A program made the position numbers and the translations under genes. Below, piece after piece: positions 25,190 through 40,100 of a DNA stretch of 64,000 nt (position 1 is its first letter; the number at the start of each line of letters is the position of its first letter). Source of the stretch: Polytrichum commune (taxonomy: Eukaryota; Streptophyta; Polytrichopsida; Polytrichales; Polytrichaceae); NCBI GenBank assembly GCA_950295325.1, contig OX485805.1, positions 45,282,758 through 45,346,757 on the forward strand, in the 5' to 3' direction. Below the pieces are notes generated by a model. The model was not told where the DNA came from and did no database searches. It saw only the letters and a list, made by a program, of their open reading frames with translations.

Positions 25190-28100
25190 CTATTTTATCT
25201 TGGGTGTGTTGCCAAATATCTTGTTATAGCTTTCTTCACGGTTCAACAATTCAAGTTTCATCATTCGATTCTCCTCTTCACATATTAAAAAATCATGCAC
25301 ATGTTGAAGACACAATGTGAGCATGTTTTGAATGCATGATACATTGAATGGAATCGGTAACACCCCAATAAAGTATAATACAAGGTCAAATTTTTTCTTT
25401 AAATAGGTTTGATGTATGTCAAGGTGAGATCTCCTCATTATTACATACTACTTTGGATTAATATAATCAAACTAATATTTAAGTGAAACTAGACTAAGTC
25501 CAAGTCCAAAATTATGACATGTTGAAGTTTGTCACAGGATCCTACAATAGGACTGTATGATAAGACCCTTCAATAGAATATTCACTTGATTATTGATAAT
25601 AATATAGTAAATTTCTACTGTATTTTCACTATTCAAAATTTATTTATAGCGAGTTGACATAAAAAAATAGGATTTGTTTCCAACATATTTTTAAAGCACA
25701 ACATTTAGATAATCACTAAAGATTTTCATATCTCTCTAAAAAGGTAGACATATCAAAAGTGTATTGACAAATCTGCCCATAGAATTGAAACAACCAAAAA
25801 CTCTAATGTTTTATCAATATGTCCAAACTTACTTAAATTTGGTTAATTACCATTGATTTTTTTCAAGGCCACCTCTTTTGATTCAACCTTCTTTTGTAAT
25901 TCAACTATACATGCTATATCCTTCGGCAATGATTCTCTTGATTCAAACCTTTTCTATACATGCAAATTGGCATAGAATGTAAGTGTTGTAATATGATACT
26001 ACATGCACAAATTCATGGATATCAATACTACATTCATTGATAAATTGGTGACTCAAAAGGCTCAAGCATTTCTCACATATCATCACCACCTTCGGTTTGA
26101 CTTGCTAAAAGATTTGAAAGCAAAAATACCTTTTTTTGTTGGTATTGGTCTAAAGATGGCATTCATGTGGTTGGTGATTCCAAACAACTTAGGAACGTGA
26201 CGGAAGCAACTTCAAGTGCAATAATTGTATATGAAAGTTACGTAATCTTGAGTATGATGAGACCTCATGAGTTCATTTAGAAGAGGCCAAAATTTGAGAG
26301 TAAATGATCAATTATGAAATTGTGTAGTGAAAAGGAATATAGTCCAAGTGAAAAATACTAATTATTCAAAGCATTTGTGGTTGACTCTTTTATATTGCAT
26401 GTATAATGATCATGGAGGGGCATGTGTTAAGTTTGGTACAATTTAAATTTATTGCCAACATTTTCAAATTAATCATAAAGCTTTGATTACATGTGAGATT
26501 GTTATTTGGATACTAAAAAGATATTGAAGCACCTTTAGTTTGTTATATTGAGATTCCATTGCTTCTTGTTGTTTATCAAACTCCATCTATAAACCAACAA
26601 TGTCTTGTCAGTTGATTGAAGCATACTATCCAACTACCGCGTAAAATCTTACATCAAAAGAACCTCAACCTTGAATGAAGGTTATGATGGTATTGTATAC
26701 AAAATGGTATTCTAAATCCATGAAGTATTAATATGTACATATAAGATCGATAGTAAGATGGAAATTATGTTGCTATATGAAGCAACTTTCCTATTCCATC
26801 CTAGTGAAGCCAATTGTGGTAAACCTAATAAGCACCAACTAGAAAAATAGAATTTAGAACCAAATCTTTTAAACATCAAACGTCATCCCCACCTTGCTCA
26901 TCTTTCTCACACCATCTTACACTATGGAATCACCTCACAAACCGAATGTATTCCTCAACCTATTGCACATAAAGCAAAATACCCAATTGGTTTCTCTAAG
27001 GTTCACGCAATTCCCAACCTGAGAGCCACCTCACTAGGCTCTGCTGAAAACATCCTCCTAATTGAGACCTCAAAATCTACAAACTACACACACCTAACAA
27101 CAAAAATTACAAAATCAAACCCAAGTCAATGGCACCCCTACCCTAACCTTGGCAGGATGAGGAAACCTCCAACATAGTTTGACCCAAAAAAATCCAGGTC
27201 AATAAATCTATATCATAAAACCGTTGTTTGCAACTGCCATCAACTCATAAATAATGCTCAACTTTTTGGTCATGCTCAATTTCCTTAGGTAGCCAACACT
27301 CACACAAACACACGTACATTTTCTCACATAGCCAACATTCATGTATAATATTTGAGAAAATTAAATTTGAGGGAAGAAAATGTACATGAACTTACTTTGT
27401 ATGTTGCATAATCAGATTCTAAAATGTCAACATAACTCTTGTGCTCACTATTCTTTTGAGTAAGAATGTTCTCTATTAATCTTTCTTGCATAGTTCGTTG
27501 AGTTTCAACTCTACAAACGCATACAACATTCCATCAACCACAAAATCTCAAATCCCTTCACAAAATATTTTACATAATATTTTTGTGACAATCAAAGTAC
27601 AATCAATTTGCATGTCGCCTAAATTTTTTTTTTGAGCATGCCAACTTGCAATTTCCTACACCTAGTTATATTTGGGTTTGTGAGCTTACAAAGATAGTAT
27701 AAGTACAAGATGTATTGCTTTTAGCCGATCTTTGACTCCTTGCGGAATCACAACTTCTTGGTCATTTAAAGCATGAAATTGTTCCAATATTTTATCCTGA
27801 AAATGAATCAACATCCTAATTTTCAATCTAGTAAAAATAAATGAAGTTTTTATAACGCCGCGATTAATTTCAAAGTCCGATTGTAGATGTATGAGGTTAC
27901 TTTTTAGTCTTCCACAAGTAGTACTCACACTTTTGAATTTAAGGTACAAAAATGAAGTGATTGCAAGATCGTTTAAAGTGGTCCAAGTACTTCATGAAGT
28001 GGAAGTTTGTATATCACTACAATTTGTACCGTTGTTTTATAAGATGGCTCAATGACGATGACATGAATTTTCAAAATATAAAAATTGGAATTAATTACCT

Positions 28101-31100
28101 TTTCAAGGACATGTTCTTGCAACCTCGTAATGTCTTTGTTCAACATTGAAATCCTATTCACATACTTGTTTTCAATCTGACATAAGTTACTCACAACATG
28201 AAATAGTAATTAGTTGTTACTAGAACTTTAAAATTTTATATTGTTCTTCGTGAATCACTCGTATGGACATTATAACATCATCATGTGTATTCAAGAAATT
28301 TAAGTACGACTTAGGAGGACTTTTTTTGTTGTTGTTGTCTTGCATTCGCAACTCCATATGCGAGTCAATCTTGAAGTCACTCAAAAACTCACGTTTTTGG
28401 TAGGGAGTTTCAACTTTTGTTCCACTCTTGACCACGGGTAGATCACTTAGTGCATTTTAAAAATGACGTGCGGCATAATATAGAGAGGATTAAAATCATT
28501 TGAAATAAAAATTATAAAGGAATTCCAAATAATGAAGGGGCCATTAAATGTAGACAATCCCATTATAAGTAAGTTAGATGGACATAAAATGTGGGCCATT
28601 ATTTTTTTTGTAAAATTAATATATGGGCTGAAGATAAGGATCCTAGAAGGTATGTTTAGTATGGTATGTAAATGGGTTTAGGACTCACGAAGATGGATGA
28701 TAATTGGGATTTCCATCTGTCCAAAAATGGATGAAAAGGGAACGCGCCGTCGTTAAAAGGAATATAGAGTACAAAAAATTGCAGTGACTTGGACAATATA
28801 AGTAATGGAAGGGTGCAAACAAATGGGCCATTTTTGAAATTTAAGTAATTATAGGGAGGCTTTAATTCAACCCTTGAAGGTAAATAGCCCCAAAACCAAA
28901 AACCCCCAGCCGCACGTGGTGCACAAAAATGCCTTAGAGTGATCTACCCGTGCTCTTACATTTTATGATGTTCATAGAGCACGTTCTAGCGGTGTCGAAA
29001 CTCCCAGTTTTAGTGAATTGAAACATGGGTGTTTGACTTTGGGTAAAACTTTCAAGAGCACCGTTCAATTGCCTTGAAAAGCTTTCCATGAAATTTGTTT
29101 CTACACAACTGTATTCTGGGCACATTTCAACACCTCCCTTTCATTTCATAAGAACCGGGAATTCTAACACCACTCAAGCACTCTCTAAACATTACAAAAT
29201 GTAAAGAAGTGACGGCAAAAGCTCCCTACCACAACAAGCATATGAATAACTCTTCTTACTTCAACAAAAAGTTATCACATGTCACTAAAAAAGATTGTAA
29301 ATCTACCGCTATGATAATTTTGCAATTTCTTTCACTAACACAGGTTGTGTTGTCCCAAGCCTCATATACTTGTTGTATACCAAACCATAAGTTCTTTGAA
29401 GACTTTAAAGAGAACTCTACGCTCATGCTTTATCGGTTATTTCGTTTGATAGTAAAATGCCAAACATGTAACGAAGTTAAGGGAAAACGGGGTTTTACAT
29501 ATTTGAAACCTTACATTTGTTTTGTGGGTCATGAATCCGCTATTAAGTTTATGCATATCATACTTATAGCGGTCACTCCACGACTTTATACATTTTGAAA
29601 GCACGTGCTCGTGCCGCTCCGAATACTCCGTCAATTGTCGACATTGTGAATCACGAAAACACACGATCTTCTTATCGACTCCGTGAACGTATTTGGTCAA
29701 AAACGCAATTTGAAGTGCCATATGGTCACGAAGGTCAAGTGTGGCCATCTTCTTTGCGCTCTATTAAATCAACCAAAATTATAACCAATTTAATTTTCAC
29801 ACTTCTCAATTCCTTAATCCACAACATCAATGCACCGTTCCAATTATAAATAAAAATTAGGAAGGCATGTTCATTGTGAACTTTATCAATGAAATCCTTC
29901 CTCGTTGTACAAAAGTACCGCCGGTGCCGCTCTCTTTTAAAGAATGAATAACTATCAATCCCGCAAACTTTGCCACATGTCATTCTTACATTGGTTGAGT
30001 CGTATGTATATAGGTGAATGCATGGTATCTAGACCCAACATGAACAACGGTGCCCAAAAACCTATGTGATGGATATCAAAATTACTTATATGAGTTAGAT
30101 ATTGGTTCTCGCTAAGTATCACAAGATGAGAGAATCTTTGTGTATAGTGATCATCAACTTGGTCGATAGTTTTGACACCATGTCAAATACAAGGGTTATT
30201 CTATTTAGGTCTGAAGGTTTTTGGATTGTATATAGGTTTGAATGACACCAAGTATCCACAATATCGTTAAATGTTGGTGCCTTGCTTTGTGTTTGAAAAA
30301 ACAAAAAAGTAAAGTCCACACTATATATATTCACGTGCTATTAAAAAAGAAGGTGATACTAGTCCAACATTGATTGAAAACCCACTTTTTTCTATGAGGA
30401 AACTACATTTTGGCACTAGTAAAAGTAAAATTGTATGCCATCTGCGAAACCAGTCCACTGATCAAACTTGTACACCATAGGGTGACAAGTATACTCAACC
30501 CAAACGAAAATAAAGCCTGAGCAAAGTATTGCGTGTCACTTTTCTATCAATTGGGACCTTTGCAAAATCCCATTTGTCACCTTAACATTTAGTATTTTGG
30601 AATCAAAAGTAACAAACTTGCTTATCACCTACGGTAGGTAGCTATTCAATTTTGTATTGAAGTATTGATCTAGGTTCACGCATGACTATTATAGTTTAAA
30701 ATGTAACCGAACACCCCTTGTTGGGCACAAGTGCTTCAACGATAAATAATTTTGACCTTATTTAAAATGGATTTTTTTAGAATTGACCACATAGATGTGT
30801 CGTGCAGTCACATGACACTAGTAGAAAACTATGCCCAAAAAAAAACCGCAACCGAATTATGTAGTTGCTCAACAAATATAGATTTCTTTCTCTTTTGTTT
30901 TGCGGCTACAATTTAAAAACATTTCGGGTATGTAATATACCTTTGGAAAGGCATTTTCAAGACCTTTCCAATGGTATATTACACACCCCCAGATTCCTAG
31001 AATTTTAGTATCTAAACAAATCTACAATAGTTCAGCAGCTGTAGATCAGGCTGGTCAAAAGAACCGCAACCGATTTCGGTTGCGGTTCCTTTTGGCATAC

Positions 31101-34100
31101 TTTTCTACTAGTACCACCTATCAATTTTTTATTCTTCATTGCACACATGAAAAGAAGCAAAGTGTCAACTCTGTGTAAGAACAAATAAACTTGGCTATCT
31201 AAATACATTTTGTATATGTCTATGTGTTCGTTTTAACGAGTGTGCGGTCAATTTAACAATCTCCTACTTAATTAAGGTGTTTGTATGTGTGTGTATATAT
31301 ATGTATATATAGATGGAAACACGAGCTTGAGGAAAACTACATGCAAAGCATTACAAGTATTTTTTACCTGAACACATGATCTTATATCGGAGATTGATTT
31401 TACGGCTACTAGAAGAAGTTCCTTCAATTCATTGAAAGTTTTTGCATGCTCGGAGTAAATGGCACTATATTGTGAGAAATGAGAACGTGAGATTTTTTGC
31501 TCCCAATGCAACATGTGATTGAGTATACTTTGCATTTCAAGATCCTGAAAAATGCAAGAAATTTTGGTGTTGGTCCCAAGCAACAATAAAAGGCCCAACA
31601 AATTTGCCGTGCATGTTTTCTTTGTTAGCAATTGAAAGGGAATTTCCATGCATTAAAAAATATCGTATTTGAATTTTGTATGCAAAATTTATAAGGATCC
31701 AAAGTTTTATTGGTAGATGACTCAAAACCAATACATGGACTTGATGTCAAGGTTAGTGCAAAAATTAGGGGTCATTTGCCACTACACTAAATATTATATT
31801 TAGTGGCACCAGTTCTATTTGCCTTGCACAATACTAATTTTAAACCCCCCATGTATTGTCATTAATTCCAAACGTAAACCTAACATTATTTGTCATTTCT
31901 AGTATAAAAAAAAAACTAGACATTATAGATTTACAAAGTTGCAATATTGTCACTTACTATGTGATTTTTCATCCAAATCTAAAGCATTTATGACCACATC
32001 TCATTACACAAATATATACCAAACATACCAAACATTCTTTCAACAATTGACATTTGGATGAACGAAAAGTAAGTTGGGATGCAATTTTTGTAACCTTATT
32101 CATAGGACACAAGTCACACAATGACATAAAACGCCATATGACACCAAATACAACATTTAGTGGAGATCTTTGTCACTACAAGGTAGATATTTGGATACCC
32201 ACATCTTAGACACTAATAGATTTCAATACCTAAAATCTACCTTGTAGTGGATGAGAACCAGTGACAGTGACCCATGATCCTTGTAGTGGGTGATGGACAA
32301 TTTTGATCCACCTTGACCTACATATTGATAGTGGTCTTGCTAGAATGCTATCTTTATAGGTTTATGATGTTTTTGGTCCCTCTTGATTATACCTTTTGTT
32401 TCTCCAAGCTTTGGAGTTTACGTTGCATTTCATGATGTTGAACCAACAATGAATTCTGAAAATAACACACATTAATTCGATCCACAAGAAATAAGTAACC
32501 ACATATTACATAGTTTATCAATATGAAACTCTTATTGTATTTCCCTAATATGATTTTTTTTCTTCTCGAGATGAGTATTCGCTAAAAATTGTTCATGAAT
32601 TGATTTCTTGGAGGCTCGTTCACGTTTAATTTCGCAATAGTAATCTACAACAAGTGGAGGCCATCTCTTGATGAGAATCATTGGTATTAAAGTGTAAGAT
32701 GGCGTTTTTCACATACAAAACACAATCAATCTTCTTAACACGTGGAAACCATGTTTTGTGATATATGAATGTGGATGTTTACAACACTCGCAAAGCAACG
32801 AATAGGTTAAACAAAAAAAAGGCCCGGTTGAGAATCTTTAGTGTAGACACACATAGAATGTTTTCTAAAACCATGCACACTACATGTGAGATTTTATGCC
32901 CAAATCTATCTAAGGCGATCAAAGATGCACGGGAAATCTTTGACCAAGTCGCCTCAAGCAAGTTAAGGGGAGTGGATTTGATTGCTTGCGGAAAATTGCA
33001 TGTAGGCATAAATTAATGCATATATTTTTGTAAGAAAACCGCCGATGGTAGTATGAATGTTGGGAACGAGAATCACAAATTTACAAGTGAATATCCTCAT
33101 CTACTTTTTGGCCACTTTCAAGCACAAGAGAATTTGGGTGGAATAAAAACACAAACATTCTCCAAAATCCCCTTGCCGTATGTGCCTCAATGATTACTAT
33201 CTTACCAAGATTGAACAAAATTCCCGGAACCCGCTCAAAGAATCGCTTGCTAATTCCACTACACCGCTCATGGTGTTTAGTGTCACTTACTATGTGGAAT
33301 TACACGATGCTATAGAATCATGGTATAGAGATCAATTTCTACCAACAAAAGGTCATATACTTTGTTTGAGGATTAAAGATCAAAAACGTCAATCTACTTG
33401 GTTCAATTTTTATACTTGGTGTAACTTCAATTAGTAAGTGACACTAAATACCATAGGTAATGTGCACCAATTATGGTAAATACTATGGGCATGTGGGTAT
33501 ATGTGTAAAATAAAAGCACCTATAACTGACACTCTGAGCTCATGAGACACTTAAGGTGTAAATCAAATTTTGATTGACATCATGCGATTTGATATGATTG
33601 GTAAAAGTCAAGATTCCTATACAAACCAAGTGGTTACGTAGGCCCTCCCAAAGTGGACAATGTTGATCGTTGACATTTTATCTTTTTCAAGTGATGAGTT
33701 GGGTTTTAAGTTCGTGGAAGAATACAAGTAGTGTTAATGTTGAGATGTAATAGCTGAGGTTTTGGGACAAAATACAGGTGTCGCAAGTGGGGTCTTTGAC
33801 AACATTGGGTGCTTCTATCTTAGTGTCACTTACACTTTACGGCTCACAATGTGGCCCATCATGTGTGAAAATAGCATGCAAGGCATAGTTACAGTTGGAT
33901 CTTTAAACACTCACCCAAGTTATCATATTTTTCACTTCTAGTTGTGGGTAAGGAACCTATACAAAAGTTATTGAGAATGTGATTTTAACAAGCATAAGCT
34001 CACTAGACATTTGCTTGCTTCAAAGAGAGAGAAAGTCATTGTCGCCTCGATGGCAATACATTGCACACGAGTTTCAATCCAATAGAAATTGTAGAATTGA

Positions 34101-37100
34101 CAACATACACCTCTAATGTTTAATATTGTGGGTTGGGAAGTGATGTGCATCCAAAATATTAGTCCCGATGTTTTAGCGTGCAAATGTCCTAAATAGTGTG
34201 GCTTGCAGAATCTACCGTACTCAATGTTGCAAATATTTAATAAGAATATGCATATATCAATAAGAGAATATTCATGACATCCTAAGCTTTAGCTTGAATC
34301 TCAAAACGTTTAAAAATATATAGTGTTTCACACATCAAAAAAATTGGGTTCTTAAGGGAGGATTTCATGATGACCATTATAGTGCTTCAATATTCAAACA
34401 AGTGGTACGGAGTTGGTATTGCTTGATAAGGATTGAGAACGAATAGTGGGCTCCAATAAAATTTACACATGTGCATCATGCTTATTTCAAGGGCTCAACC
34501 CATGTCTCATACATTCAAACACAATATAGACTAGTATTGTGAATCACTAACCTTTTCACATGCAATCTTGTCATTGAGAATTTGTGATACTGTACTTTGT
34601 TGTAACGTACATGCATCATTGAACCTACATTCCAACACTTTCATTTATTGAATGTGATTTTGGTTGTTTGTTCTAAAATACCCTTATTTGGTTAATTCAC
34701 TTGCTTTACTAAATATATTTATCAAGACATGTGGCTTGTTTATAGAACACCAACTTTTTTGGATTGTTAAACTAGGGTTGTGAGCGAAGCTACCTTTGTA
34801 TAGACAATGTCAGGTTGCCAAGAACCAGGCATGGGGTTTAGGGTAGCGAGCCCCATGATTCACACCCTATTTCAAATCATATAATTCTCTCAAATGTTTA
34901 CGATTTCAAAAAAAGAGTTTAAGGAGAGTTTTTTATGTTACAAGAAATTAACACTTATTTAAAAAACATTTTTAAAACCAAAAAAAGCTCAACCTAGCTA
35001 TCTATGGAGAGGTTCTTGATAGAGCCAACAAGCTCTTTCTTTGGCACCTTTTTGAAAGACTATGTGGATATAAACTCTAATGTGCAAAATCAACAAGGTC
35101 TAACAACGGCACGTATCATAAAATTATGTGCACATGTTTAGAATTAGAGTCGTCATTGTTACTTAATCGGGGAAAGAATCTTACCTACGTAATTTTTCAT
35201 GAAATAGAGCTTGTAGCAAAAGAATGTCTTCTTGAAATTTGGAGATCGACTTCACAAATAGCGCTTCTACTCTTGAGAAAGAAACCGCCAATTGTTGCAT
35301 TTCAATCTCATTCTGATTGAAATAATTAAAAAAGACAAAACACACAAACCAAAAGTTGAAGTCAATTTTTTTTTATTGTAGTATTTCCATAGTCCCATGG
35401 CATTTCATTCTCAAGTGGATGACCTTGAGTTTAGAAGTATGGTTTATTTTATGCCATATAAGATGTAGTAAGTAATTAACATGAAATTACATAGAATTTC
35501 CCACGTATATATTTCAAGCATCAAGAACATATACAAGTGACAATGTAGACTATGATTTGACCTGCGTATTGAAGGATGTAACAAGTACTTCCACATCCAT
35601 GCGCTTAGATTGTTCCTCTTTGATCATTTGGGCAAATACCAAAAACACCTAGTCAATGATTGAACGTCACGTTTTCACTATTTGCATTCAAATTTTTAAT
35701 TCAAACGATCATTTCACACATACCTCATTCCATCAAGTGTAATAAATGTCACATAATTCATCGCTACTTGAATTCGATATCTTATTCTAAACGATCATTT
35801 TCACACATAGTACCTTCTTATTCCATCAAGCGTAATAAACGTCACATGATTCACCCATGGTGATAAGGATTGCAACTCAATGGTAGAAAGAACCAAACCT
35901 CGTTTGCATTCTTGGTAAAGTTTTGCAAGCAATCAAATAACGGTTGAAGCCTACTTTCGATTCTACGTTGAGCACTTGACAATTCTTCGATTTTATCGTG
36001 GATTTTCAACATCTACACACAACGTGGAGTCAAATCCCTATACCTAGCTTCAAAGTTTCACACTCATTTGTGGAGATTGTTAAACATGCGTTAAATCCTT
36101 AAAGGATAGAGGTGGATATAATCTTGACATAGTATTATTGAAAACGTCGTATTCACATGTGATGTTTTTTTTTTCAAGGTCAACACAATTTTTAGTCTTG
36201 TGGAGTGCACTTCAACTTTGATTTTTTTTGCATTTTGAAACTACTTTTGTATGGGCTCCTATGGTACAAGTTTATAGAGTAGAGAAGAAGTGTTTTTACA
36301 TCATCATGAATGTTATGTTGTTTAATTGCTATCAGGAGTGTCTAAAGTAATAAAGAAGAACATAACATTTGTGATATAAAAAGACTTCTTCCCTCGTTAT
36401 CACTTACACATGCTACTAAATTTTTGTAAATACATGCAAGTGTCGTTGGCAACAACTGCCTCCAAAGACCAATTCAAGTTGGCCTTCCTTGTATTCGAGT
36501 AGTTGTGACAATTTTGTGTGTCATGTGACGTTTTCACGAGTACCGTGTTTCTTTCAGTTTGGTTTATCACAAATGTAGAAATGCAAATTTTAAATACTAT
36601 AAATATCTTACCTCACAAATTCTTTCTTGAAGATGCACACCGAAAGAAGTAAGACGTTCCTCAAGCTTAGCATTCCAATTTTTGATAAGTTGTGCATAAT
36701 AATTGTAGATTGTATTTATGTTAGCGTTGCTCTTGCCTACATCACAACTAGTGGGATATTATCCAAGAGATTCTCTACAAAAAGATTTCCAATCATACAC
36801 ATGGTAATAATTAACCGTCTATTAGAGCCATGTATTCTTGAAAGACTAGAATGTGCTTTGCATATGTTGTATATGCACCCCACTACCCCAATCTTCGAGT
36901 ATACAAAAATAAGGCATTATTATTATTATCCAAAATTGAAAACATACAACATTTTATTTTATTTTTGGTTCTTACAAAACTTATCATGAATGAAATTTTC
37001 AAGTGTCAATAGTCGAGACTCCATGTATGATCTCTCATTGTTCAACTGCACAAAGTATATTACAAATTCAAAATTCATTTATTTATCTATTTGAGAAAAG

Positions 37101-40100
37101 AATGCATACGGTGAAAGTTCTTAAAACATTTTACTACATTAAATTGATCGTTTAGTACTGTCATAGACAAAACATGCAAGTTACCCATTTATTTAAAAGA
37201 AAAGGCAAAAACAAAAACTACATAAATAATGAGTCAAGGGCAAATAGTGCCAATGACAAAGATGAATCTTTTGTCCCTTCCAAACTTCAAATTTCCCGAC
37301 ACGCATGTAAAAACTCTTGGTGAAAAAAGTTGCCCTTTGGAGGTTTATGCTTGGTACATCCCAACTATATCTTAGTAGAGTAATTTGGGGTCTTTTAATG
37401 TTGATTCTAGAGTCAAACAACCGAAGCAAGGTGAAATTCGAGATGCAAGAATTTCCTAGCATCTTCACTTTGAAATGACATACATGATGAAAGCTTTGAC
37501 CCTCATTCTAGGCCGAGGATTTCTAGCTTCCACCTAAGTTAGAAGGCGAAAATATTAGGAGGTTCCTAATATCACTAAGCTATTAGGGGATATATCAACT
37601 ATAGGGTGTTTGTTTTCCCACTACAATTTTTTCATAACCAAGTTTAAGATAGGTGCAAATAAATTCCAAACCGTGATTTTATCAAATTGTAACACACATA
37701 TATACAACTTTGTGTATATATTGCTTGTGTAAAAATTTAATAAATTAATAAATTAATAAAGTCTGGGTAAACCTGGGTTAAAATTTTGGTTTGAAACTCT
37801 TGTAGCTTCATAGCATGGTCTTTGCATTGTCTCTCTGAATGGAAGATGATCGTACGATGCATCCATTGCATGGACTCCAAAATCTACAGCAACTTCCCCA
37901 AATACTCAACAAAGTGACATAAAATTTCCATATCCTCTTCTCCACTAGGTGTGTAGACTTCAAAGTGTCAAGATTCAAATTACGTTCCTCTATTTCTCTC
38001 TATTTCTATCCACTACGGTGTGCAAAGACGAAATGCTTATATATCCAAGGAAATGAGTGTAATTGTTAGTTTGTTGTATTTGGAAACTCAAAGTCTATAG
38101 GAGCACTATGACTTGCATTTGTGATGATGTTGTGTCTTTGTTGAGACGGTTCATTGACTTTGAGGCATGTGATTTCCGAACTCATCATTGACTTTCTCTT
38201 CTTGGTTTCACAAGCTTGGACTTTTGAGTGCACGATGTCCAACTAAACCTTGTAATCCCGTCCCACATTGAGAAATATTTAGAAATACACTCAAGAAGCT
38301 CAATGATCTTCGGATTAATTCTAACAATCAAGTCACAATGTGGTTAGAATTTGCACTTCGTCTTCAAAAACATTTATTCATTTACACTCATTGTAGGCCC
38401 TTATAGGGAACACCCTTTTATTTCATTTCAACACTTAAAATAAATGAAAGGAACGTCGACATGTTTTATATTGACGTGTGATGTCCGTTCACTACCTTCT
38501 AGTTCAACACTTAAAATCATAAGAGAAGCTAGGAGTAACCTTTTTAGTTGAATTTATGACACTTGAGACTGAATTATGTAGGTCTTTGCATATCCTACCA
38601 ACATTGTAATGCAAATTGGCAACCTGCAATCAAACAAATCAAAAAGGTTCTCCATTTACTCATATGGAGATTGATGAGGTTGCCCAAAACCTTGTATCTC
38701 TTCTTTCTACAAACTACACTAGAAGGAAACGTGCCCAATACAACCATCCAGCCATTGTGACTTGTCCATTGCAGCTAATGGCAAGAAAATGCATAAACCA
38801 ATTGTTTTGGTTGTTAATCGCAACCATAATCCTCCGGTTGACAACCAAAATGATCCATTTGTGCATTTTCTTGTTTAAGTTACAATGGACAAGTGGCAAT
38901 GAAGGGTTGTAATGGATAGGTTTTCTTCTTGTAAAACCCGACGTGTGGGCCTGGTTCGCGGTCAATATTTTGGGGAGCCACATCAATATGTAGAAATCAG
39001 ATAGTGAAAAATCAAAGGAGAACCAGAGGCAATGATGCATGTGGAAACTAAGGATATGGTTAGAGAAATCAAGGTAAGGACCAAACTTGGAGCGTTATAT
39101 AATCTACATCAATATTGATATCAAAGAATTTACATGTGGGTAACATAACTAGTATACCAGTCAAGTATTCGTATTTGGTGGGTATGTCAAGGTGTAGATT
39201 ATTGTATACCCAAGTTATTTTTTGGGTCAATACCATTCTAAACCGTATGAAGGTTCTTGCATGGTATATAGACTCAAACGGTATCAACAAAAACTAACTA
39301 AGTTTCAAATACCCTCAGTCTAGTGGAATCAAAAATGTGAGATCATCATATAGATATTGGAATAGTATTTAATAATTTAAAATTGACCTTATATATATAA
39401 CGTTACCAATCCGAGATTGGTTTTTGAGAACCTATGAGATCATGTGCCCATTCATTGGACAACCATAATCGTTGAAAAGAATCAAAGAATGTATTGGACA
39501 ATCAAGTTTGACAATGTAGTAGTATTTTGTGTTAACTAGTACATCGTAGTATTTAATTTTTCTTGATTTCTTAATTGCACCATTCAAAAAATGTGTGTGG
39601 AGTACGCTATGAATTGATTTTGTGAGATGTGTGTGAAGTACATTGGTTTTGTATTGCTTGATCAAGCTTGAATTGAAATGTAATGCCTTTCTCATTTTTG
39701 CCGAATTGTATCTCAAATTATTATATCGCAAACCCTACACATTCCAACTTTATATAAGGCATCATTGAGGAATATAGGTTAACGGACACGTAAGTTAGGT
39801 CTCATTACATTAATCCCTGGCCATCATAACATACTAACCGGTCCTTCATTACTTTGGACATAATGTACATTCGGGATTAGATTTGAGAAGTGATTCCCAT
39901 CGATTTCGTACCAATGTTAAGAAAGTTGCGCAATATATAAGACTTGTGTCTCTGAGCAGTGATAACAAACCCACACATGCGTGTCAATCAAGTAGTATTA
40001 AAAGACGGGATTGACATGGATTGGTGGGTTTTTGTTCCTTTGGGGATATGGGAAAAATTGTCACCTCGGTTAGTGAGAATTAGTGGAAAATAAATTCATT

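Noticed and set aside
28953-29130. Minus-strand frame containing NFMESFSRQLNGALESFTQS as a coding exon
   Set aside because: It would need a two-base entry phase not offered by exon 24. The 26-nt exon 28985-28960 with its GTAAGAG donor fits the phases instead. Kept as the alternative reading in the introner finding.
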